A stretch of 52,082 bases of DNA, taken from positions 1 to 52,082 of IMG/VR virus record IMGVR_UViG_3300003323_000338, one strand, 5' to 3'. The notes under the pieces were generated by a model, which did no database searches, was not told the DNA's origin, and saw only the letters and a program-made list of their open reading frames with translations. Numbering within the stretch: position 1 is the stretch's first letter; each line of letters opens with the position of its first letter. A program made the position numbers and the translations under genes. The DNA comes from a virus. Below are positions 47,905 through 52,082 of this stretch, one piece after another.

Positions 47905-48156
47905 ATGAAGCAAGAACTCAAAGACATCGCAGTCGAGGTAGCAACGAAGACCGCGCCGGCCGGCGGCCTGCTGGCGTGGTCAACAGACTGGCTCTCGCAG
48001 ATCAACTGGAACGTCTTTCTTGGCGCCGTGCTGATCGTGCTGCAGATCCTGTACCTGCTGCGCAAGTGGTGGCGCGAGGAGACCAGCTTCGGAGTCTGGA
48101 TGCGCCGCAAGGTCGGCGCGCCGGTTGTCAGCAAGCCGATGGAGCTGGACGAATGA
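47905..48156 (+). CDS. Holin-like protein (83 aa)
   Basis: The ATG at 47905 has GAGGGAGGAAGC upstream. Residues about 35-53 (WNVFLGAVLIVLQILYLLRK) are a membrane helix; a weaker amphipathic stretch (APAGGLLAWSTDWLSQI) precedes it. A charged C-terminus follows. Size, topology and place directly before the endolysin fit a holin or, given the SAR endolysin, a pinholin. Overlaps the endolysin by four bases. Confidence 0.7.
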   Translation: MKQELKDIAVEVATKTAPAGGLLAWSTDWLSQINWNVFLGAVLIVLQILYLLRKWWREETSFGVWMRRKVGAPVVSKPMELDE

Positions 48157-48611
48157 ACAAGCTCAAGGCCGTCGCCACGGCTTCAGCTGCGGTCCTCGCA
48201 CTCGCCGCGCCCGTGGTCATGACCTTCGAGGGCCTGCGCACGGACCCGTATCGCGACCCGGTCGGCATCCTGACGGTCTGCTACGGCGAGACGCACGCGC
48301 CGATGCGCCGCTACTCGCCGGCCGAGTGCCAGGACATGCTCGCCGCCTCGCTGGCACAGCACTGGCAGCAGATCGCGGCGTGCGTGCCGGCGGATGCGCC
48401 GGATCGCGTCAAGGCCGCCTCGGCGTCCTTCGCCTACAACGTCGGGCCCGCGGCCTTCTGCGGGTCCAGCATGTCCCGCAAGCTGCTCGCGCGCGACTAC
48501 GCGGGCGGCTGCGCGGAGCTCTCCCGATGGACCTATGCCGGCGGCCAGCAGTTGCCCGGCCTCGTGAAGCGCCGCGCGGCCGAGCGTGCGCTGTGTGAAG
48601 GACGCGCATGA
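48153..48611 (+). CDS. SAR endolysin, T4-lysozyme family (GH24)
   Basis: 152 residues. Hydrolyses the glycan strand of peptidoglycan. The N-terminus is a signal-anchor (VATASAAVLALAAPVVMTF, about 7-25) rich in Ala and weakly hydrophobic, as in SAR endolysins that are exported by the host Sec system and released from the membrane. The E-8aa-D-5aa-T catalytic triad is intact: E26 (FEGLR), D35, T41. Further family motifs are FAYNVGPAAFCGSSM and LSRWTYAGGQQLPGLVKRRA, followed by ERALC. Conserved Cys residues may control activation. Confidence 0.9.
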   Translation: MNKLKAVATASAAVLALAAPVVMTFEGLRTDPYRDPVGILTVCYGETHAPMRRYSPAECQDMLAASLAQHWQQIAACVPADAPDRVKAASASFAYNVGPAAFCGSSMSRKLLARDYAGGCAELSRWTYAGGQQLPGLVKRRAAERALCEGRA

Positions 48612-49051
48612 GCGAGAAGCCCACGAACCCGAAGGACGCCATCGGCGCCAACAAGCTGCCGCTGCACTTGTGGCCGCCGGCCGCCACCGCGTACGGCTGC
48701 ATCGGCTTGGCCGAGGGCGCGCTGAAGTACGGGCGCGGCAACTGGCGCGAGGCCGGCGTCAAGGCGTCCATCTACATCGACGCCTGCAAGCGCCATCTGG
48801 ACGCGTGGTTCGAGGGCGAGGAGTGCGCGCCGGACTCCGGCTCTCCGCACCTGTCCAACGCGCTCGCCTGCCTGGCCATCCTGGTCGACGCGAAGACCAC
48901 CGGGAAGCTGATCGATGACCGCAACTTCAACGGCGCCGGCTACCGCGCGCTGGTGGAGCAGCTGACGCCGCAGGTCCAGCACCTGAAGGACCTCTTCAAG
49001 GACAAGTCGCCGCGGCACTTCACGATCGCCGACAACGGGAGCGCCGAATGA
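48608..49051 (+). CDS. dATP/dGTP diphosphohydrolase-like protein (DUF5664 type)
   Basis: 147 residues, overlapping the endolysin stop (ATGA). The family pattern is clear: NPKDAIGANKLPLHLWPPAA, GALKYGRGNWREAGVKASIY, DACKRHLDAWFEGEE, then DSGSPHLSNALACLAILVDA. Members of this alpha-helical fold hydrolyse purine dNTPs, as MazZ does in phages with modified adenine, but most members are uncharacterised. No purZ-like gene is present, so a 2-aminoadenine genome is not implied. The place inside a lysis cassette is unusual for a nucleotide enzyme. Confidence 0.7.
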   Translation: MSEKPTNPKDAIGANKLPLHLWPPAATAYGCIGLAEGALKYGRGNWREAGVKASIYIDACKRHLDAWFEGEECAPDSGSPHLSNALACLAILVDAKTTGKLIDDRNFNGAGYRALVEQLTPQVQHLKDLFKDKSPRHFTIADNGSAE

Positions 49052-49377
49052 GCATCCTCGTCACGCTGGGCCTGCTGAGCTTCGTCTTCGTCGCGGTCTT
49101 CACCTGGCGGGCCTACACGCGCGCGCCCGGCGCTGGCCAGTCGCCGCGCAGCGCAATCATCGAGGCCTGGGCCAACATCGCCGTGGGCTTCTCGATCAAC
49201 TTCGCGGCGAACCTGCTGATCCTGCCGCTTGTCGGCGCCACGCTGACGGCCGGGAGCAACTTCTGGCTCGGGTGGATCTACACCGCGGTCTCGATCGTTC
49301 GGCAGTACGTGATTCGGCGCTGGTTCAACGCGCGCCTCGTCGCGATGTCGAAGCGGCTGGCCGGGGAACGCCCATGA
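49048..49377 (+). CDS. Conserved phage membrane protein (109 aa)
   Basis: Overlaps the upstream gene (ATGA). Predicted membrane helices are at about 3-20, 44-64 and 72-90. The phrase AWANIAVGFSINFAANLLIL then FWLGWIYTAVSIVRQYVIRR followed by WFN is characteristic of a recurrent phage family that usually travels with the dNTP-hydrolase-like gene. Possible roles are accessory holin or membrane helper; not established. Confidence 0.6.
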   Translation: MSILVTLGLLSFVFVAVFTWRAYTRAPGAGQSPRSAIIEAWANIAVGFSINFAANLLILPLVGATLTAGSNFWLGWIYTAVSIVRQYVIRRWFNARLVAMSKRLAGERP

Positions 49378-49718
49378 ATCCCTACGCGATCCTCGGCGCC
49401 GCGCTCCTGGCGATCGCCGCCTACGGCGCCGGCCGCTGGGACGGCGGACGGCTGAAGGAGGGCGAGCAGGACCGCACGAAGCTGGCGGTCGAGGAAGCCG
49501 CGCGCGCCGCGCGCGAGTCCACCGCCAAGGCCATCGCCTCCATCAAGGTCCAGAACACCACCATCCAGCAGCGTCTGGAGAAAGAGGTCCGACGTGAACC
49601 GGTCTATCGTGATTGCCGCCTTACTCCTGGCGGGCTGCGCGACCTCAACGAAGCCCTCGCCGGCACCGGACCAGTCGCAGGTCCTGGCGGCGTGCCCGCT
49701 TCTGACGCCGCTCTCTGA
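49374..49718 (+). CDS. Rz: Rz-like inner-membrane spanin subunit
   Basis: 114 residues starting MNPYAILGAALLAIAAYGAG: an N-terminal membrane helix (about 4-19), then a long periplasmic coiled coil (LKEGEQDRTKLAVEEAARAA to IQQRLEKEVRRE). The C-terminal phrase VYRDCRLTPGGLRDLNEALA is typical of Rz proteins. With Rz1 it fuses inner and outer membranes in the last step of lysis. Confidence 0.85.
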   Translation: MNPYAILGAALLAIAAYGAGRWDGGRLKEGEQDRTKLAVEEAARAARESTAKAIASIKVQNTTIQQRLEKEVRREPVYRDCRLTPGGLRDLNEALAGTGPVAGPGGVPASDAAL

Positions 49719-49815
49719 CGACACCATGGGCGCCGTCGTGCTCAAGCTGCAGCAGGTCGCCGGCCAGTACCGCGAGTGCCGCGCCGCGGCGCTTGGCGAG
49801 AAGGGCGCGCGATGA
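49594..49815 (+). CDS. Rz1: Rz1-like outer-membrane lipoprotein spanin
   Basis: 73 residues in another frame, beginning with GTG at 49594 inside Rz and running past it. A signal sequence (MNRSIVIAALLLAGC) ends at a perfect lipobox, LLAGC with C15, followed by a Pro/Ser/Thr-rich region and a helical C-terminus (VVLKLQQVAGQYRECRAAAL). The nested Rz1 arrangement is the classic one in lambda. Confidence 0.85.
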   Translation: MNRSIVIAALLLAGCATSTKPSPAPDQSQVLAACPLLTPLSDDTMGAVVLKLQQVAGQYRECRAAALGEKGAR

Positions 49816-50066
49816 GCAAGCCGCCGCCCATGGTCCTCATCGAGTGGGAGGACGCCACGCAGCTCGACACCGGCGCCTGGGCCAGCAACGAGACGCCGGC
49901 ATACACGCCGAAGCTGTTCCAGCAGGTCGGCTTCCTGCTGTCGGACACGCCGGAGGGCGTGATCGTCACCTCGGCGTGGTCGCCCGACATCGTGGCCACC
50001 CGCGACCAGATCCCGCGCGGCATGGTCCGCAGCATCCAACACCTCCAGAAACCGAAGGCCCGCTGA
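49812..50066 (+). CDS. Small hypothetical protein (84 aa)
   Basis: Coupled to Rz1 (ATGA) and to the phosphoesterase gene (TGATG). Starts MSKPPPMVLIEWEDATQLDT, continues ETPAYTPKLFQQVGFLLSDT and EGVIVTSAWSPDIVATRDQI, and looks like a small beta sheet. It recurs with the next gene in related phages, from memory. Function unknown. Confidence 0.55.
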   Translation: MSKPPPMVLIEWEDATQLDTGAWASNETPAYTPKLFQQVGFLLSDTPEGVIVTSAWSPDIVATRDQIPRGMVRSIQHLQKPKAR

Positions 50067-51250
50067 TGCCGAAAGAAGACCTCAACGAGCTGCTCAGCTG
50101 GGCCACGGCGCGCGAGCGCGAGTACATCGAAGCCATCCAGGCGACGGGATCCCTGATGCGGGCGGCCGAGAAGCTCGGCGTCACCCGAGGCACCGTGCAA
50201 GGCGGCCTGCGCTACCTGCGAAAGCGCGCCGCGCGCCAGGGCTACAGCCCCGCCCACGACATGACCAAGACCGTCCCGGACGGGTACAAGGTCAAGGGCG
50301 TGTCCACCTACTACGACAAGGACGGGAAGGCCGCCGGCCAGTGGGTGAAGTCCAGCATCGACGAGGAACGCCAGGAGACCATCCGGCGCGCCGCGATGGA
50401 GGCTTTCGCGCAGACCCTGCCGCGCGTGAAGCCGCGCAAGGCCGCCGGAGACCCCGCTGCCTACAGCGCACGCCTCATGGCCTGCTACCCGATCGGCGAT
50501 GCGCACATCGGGATGATGGCCTGGCCGGAGGAGACGGGCGAGGCCTGGGACCTGAAGATCGCCGAGGAGATGCACACCTCCGCGATGGCCGCGCTGGTCG
50601 AGATGGCGCCGGCCTGCGAGGAGGCGGTGATCGTCAACCTCGGTGATTGGTATCACGCCGACAACATGGAAGGGGTCACAAGTCGGTCGGGACATAAACT
50701 CGACATGGACAGCCGCTACGCCAAGATGGCGCGCACCGGCGTTCGGATCATGCGCACAATGGTCGAGACCGCGCTGTCGAAGCACAAGCGGGTCCGCGTG
50801 ATCAACGCCGTCGGCAACCACGACGATACCGGCAGCTTGATGCTCAGCATCTGCCTGGCCAACATCTACGAGCACGAGCCGCGGGTGATCGTCGACACGA
50901 ACCCGACGCCGTGCCACTACATCCGCCACGGCGCCACGTTCGTGGGCGTCCATCACGGCCACAGCATCAAGCCCGAGCGGCTGCCCGGCGTCATGGCCAC
51001 CGACCGCCCGAAGGACTGGGGCGAGACGACGCACCGCTACTGGTGGATGGGCCATGTGCACCACCAGTCGGTGATGAAGGATCACCCGGGCGTGTCTGTC
51101 GAGTCCTTCCGCACCCTGGCCGCCAAGGACGCCTATGCGACCTGGGGCGGCTACCGAGCGCCGCGCGACATGAAGGTGATCCTGCTACACGATCAGCACG
51201 GCGAGGTCGGCCGCTACACGGTCACGCCGGAGATGCTGGCGGAGGTGTGA
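50066..51250 (+). CDS. HTH-metallophosphoesterase fusion
   Basis: 394 residues. The first about 60 are a helix-turn-helix (REYIEAIQATGSLMRAAEKL then GVTRGTVQGGLRYLRKRAAR), close to small-terminase or Sigma-like DNA-binding units. A linker with GQWVKSSID follows. Residues about 137-380 are a calcineurin-like phosphoesterase with all metal motifs: D145 and H147 (GDAHIG), D194 (NLGDWYH), N251-H-D (GNHDD), H297-H-G-H (VHHGHS) and H330/H332 (GHVHH). This suggests a nuclease or phosphatase delivered to specific DNA or RNA. It sits after the lysis genes at the end of the late operon. Confidence 0.75.
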   Translation: MPKEDLNELLSWATAREREYIEAIQATGSLMRAAEKLGVTRGTVQGGLRYLRKRAARQGYSPAHDMTKTVPDGYKVKGVSTYYDKDGKAAGQWVKSSIDEERQETIRRAAMEAFAQTLPRVKPRKAAGDPAAYSARLMACYPIGDAHIGMMAWPEETGEAWDLKIAEEMHTSAMAALVEMAPACEEAVIVNLGDWYHADNMEGVTSRSGHKLDMDSRYAKMARTGVRIMRTMVETALSKHKRVRVINAVGNHDDTGSLMLSICLANIYEHEPRVIVDTNPTPCHYIRHGATFVGVHHGHSIKPERLPGVMATDRPKDWGETTHRYWWMGHVHHQSVMKDHPGVSVESFRTLAAKDAYATWGGYRAPRDMKVILLHDQHGEVGRYTVTPEMLAEV

Positions 51251-51486
51251 TGCGCTCGAACTGCCTCATCTTCGCGCTCGCCCTGTACACGCGGCGGCGC
51301 CGCAAAGGGGATGAGGTCTACCTGAGCCTGCGCCGGTCGCGCTTCGGCCGGTTCTCGCACTTCCTCGTCATGCGCCGGCGCCGCGACGGCCTGTTTCGCG
51401 CCGTCAGCTACAAGCCCATCGACCCCACGGAGCGCAAGGTGCTGCCGCCGGTCTTCGAGGGCCGGTCACGCTGGGGCGACCTGTAG
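51250..51486 (+). CDS. Small basic protein at the end of the late operon (78 aa)
   Basis: Coupled to the phosphoesterase gene (TGATG). Highly basic: ALYTRRRRKGDEVYLSLRRS, RFGRFSHFLVMRRRRDGLFR, with a C-terminal VLPPVFEGRSRWGDL. It resembles small phage proteins that end lysis regions. Its stop codon lies inside the terminator palindrome. Function unknown. Confidence 0.55.
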   Translation: MRSNCLIFALALYTRRRRKGDEVYLSLRRSRFGRFSHFLVMRRRRDGLFRAVSYKPIDPTERKVLPPVFEGRSRWGDL

Positions 51487-51538
51487 GCACCTGAAATCGA
51501 GCCGTATCGGCTCAGCGCTCGATTTCACGAGCCTACAG
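51481..51538. terminator. Bidirectional terminator containing both stop codons
   Basis: A 58-base palindrome. The outer stem CTGTAGGC (51481-51488) pairs with GCCTACAG (51531-51538), and the inner stem TGAAATCGAGC (51492-51502) pairs with GCTCGATTTCA (51517-51527). Both convergent genes end in CTG-TAG inside it. The A/T-rich inner arms can serve as the weak RNA-DNA tract on either strand. Confidence 0.7.
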
Positions 51539-51976
51539 CTTGCCGGCGCGCACCGCGGCGTTGACGCCCAGCCGCGCGACCTTCGCCTCCAGGGCGGCTC
51601 GGTCCGCCTGGTGATCGCGCCGGCCGCCTGACAGCACCACCGTCCCATCCGTTGACCCGACCTGGGGCCAGAAGACAGCCGGCAGCGGCGAGCTCCGGAG
51701 CTCTGCCTCCGCGAGCTCTTGAATCCGCTCGAGGCGGCGCCGCGCGCGGTCGATCGCTACGCGTGCCGGGCTGCCGCTCTCCAGCGGCTCCGGCTGGCCA
51801 CCATCAGACGCACCAGGCTCGCCGCGCCAGAAGGCGCACCCCTGCCGTGGGATCACCGCCATGGCGTTGCTGGTAGGCAGGAGGCACATGCCGTGAGGGT
51901 TCTCGGCCATGAGGTAGCCGAACCAGTGGCAATGCCAGCATGGGCCCGTCTCACGGGCGTAGAACGTCGGGTCCAT
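51533..51976 (-). CDS. LexA-box-controlled protein at the right end (147 aa)
   Basis: Leftward gene starting MDPTFYARETGPCWHCHWFG (51976). The N-terminal half has Cys/His pairs (C13, H15, C16, H17), then HGMCLLPT and GCAFWRGEPGA, a pattern found in small proteins of Burkholderiales prophages and probably zinc-binding. The C-terminal half is helical (RARRRLERIQELAEAELR, AALEAKVARLGVNAAV). A near-consensus LexA site lies at -2 to -17 of the ATG, so it should be switched on by DNA damage. Transcribed away from attR, ending in the shared terminator. By analogy to phage 186 Tum it may counter the repressor (inference). Confidence 0.6.
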   Translation of the reverse strand: MDPTFYARETGPCWHCHWFGYLMAENPHGMCLLPTSNAMAVIPRQGCAFWRGEPGASDGGQPEPLESGSPARVAIDRARRRLERIQELAEAELRSSPLPAVFWPQVGSTDGTVVLSGGRRDHQADRAALEAKVARLGVNAAVRAGKL

Positions 51977-51995
51977 GCTGTGAATATATACAGTA
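51976..51995. promoter_or_regulatory. LexA (SOS) box
   Basis: On the minus strand the 20 bases match the enterobacterial LexA consensus at 17 of 20 positions, including the full CTGT-N8-ACAG core (51978-51993) with an alternating TA centre. It is immediately upstream of the leftward 147-residue gene. The CTGT-N8-ACAG form fits gamma- and beta-proteobacterial LexA. Confidence 0.75.
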
Positions 51996-52011
51996 TTCTC
52001 GCGCCGCTCTA

Positions 52012-52031
52012 GTGTAGGTTATGGTGTAGCA
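52012..52031 (+). promoter_or_regulatory. Right integrase arm-type sites
   Basis: GTGTAGGT at 52012-52019 is identical to the three left-arm copies. A partial second copy, GTGTAGCA, follows at 52024-52031. They lie 39 and 27 bases from the attR core. In the circular phage form they would bracket the attP core with the left-arm copies. The AT-rich stretch 51996-52057 contains no gene. Confidence 0.6.
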
Positions 52032-52057
52032 AATTGCGTTCAGTTTCTAATATCAGA

Positions 52058-52082
52058 GGAGAATATTGGGGTCGAGGATGAT
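52058..52082. repeat. attR core, 25-bp terminal direct repeat
   Basis: Exact copy of bases 1-25. It marks the right prophage boundary; the window stops at its last base. Confidence 0.85.

Noticed and set aside
48608-49051. Evidence for a 2-aminoadenine (Z) genome
   Set aside because: Only the diphosphohydrolase-like gene is present; no PurZ or specialised DNA polymerase is encoded.
1-52082. CRISPR arrays, insertion sequences, tRNA or rRNA genes
   Set aside because: No regularly spaced repeats, transposase-like products or RNA-gene signatures were seen on either strand.

Overview
The window is one complete temperate tailed-phage genome in prophage form. The first 25 bases and the last 25 bases are the same sequence in the same orientation. 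A tyrosine-recombinase integrase starts 236 bases inside the left copy, and short integrase arm-type repeats (GTGTAGGT) lie next to both copies, so the window appears to be cut at attL and attR. The gene set (HK97-type head genes, 928-residue tape measure, NlpC-type tip peptidase, J-like tip protein, beta-helix tail spike) indicates a long-tailed siphovirus. GC content is high. The Cys-Gly-rich lipoprotein, the CTGT-N8-ACAG LexA box and the style of the early genes point to a betaproteobacterial (Burkholderiales-like) host. The host call is inference.

Layout, left to right. (1) 1-235: attL core and arm sites. (2) 236-1555: integrase, rightward, converging on an AlpA/excisionase-like gene. (3) 1497-12048: one long leftward early operon of about 20 tightly packed genes. 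It holds an ERF annealing protein and a YqaJ exonuclease (a recombination pair), a KTSC protein, a Lar-like protein, several small zinc-binding or membrane proteins, a secreted SGNH-fold protein, and many genes of unknown function. (4) 12049-14330: control and lysogeny region. Palindromic TTACC-N4-GGTAA operators sit in front of the leftward operon and again between the repressor (leftward) and a Cro/YdaS-like gene (rightward). Three leftward genes of lysogenic-conversion type lie between the two operator clusters. (5) 14330-25218: rightward early operon. It contains HTH regulators, an RdgC protein fused to an FtsK-gamma DNA-binding domain, a cytosine and an adenine DNA methyltransferase, an initiator-like protein, DnaB helicase, NinB and NinG. 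(6) 25268-34837: terminase, portal, head morphogenesis, DUF2213 protein, decoration and major capsid proteins, connectors. (7) 34852-47877: an SGNH-FnIII-lectin fibre protein, head-tail joining, tail tube, tape measure, tip and spike. (8) 47905-51486: holin, SAR endolysin, a dNTP diphosphohydrolase-like protein, a membrane protein, Rz/Rz1, and an HTH-metallophosphoesterase. (9) 51481-52082: bidirectional terminator, a leftward gene under a near-consensus LexA box, right arm sites, attR.

How it works together (inference). The repressor binds the same operator type at both early promoters, so one protein shuts both arms. It carries no S24 autocleavage domain, so SOS induction may instead come from the LexA-controlled gene at the right end, as with the Tum antirepressor of phage 186. 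The leftward arm supplies recombination and excision functions; the rightward arm supplies DNA modification, replication and then virion and lysis genes.

Most unusual features: the RdgC-FtsK-gamma fusion; a protein-like ORF nested out of frame inside the cytosine methyltransferase gene; the element CCTAGCAT followed by exactly 8 bases and a start codon before five late genes (a sixth copy has 9); the LexA-box gene; and three SGNH-fold proteins in one phage.
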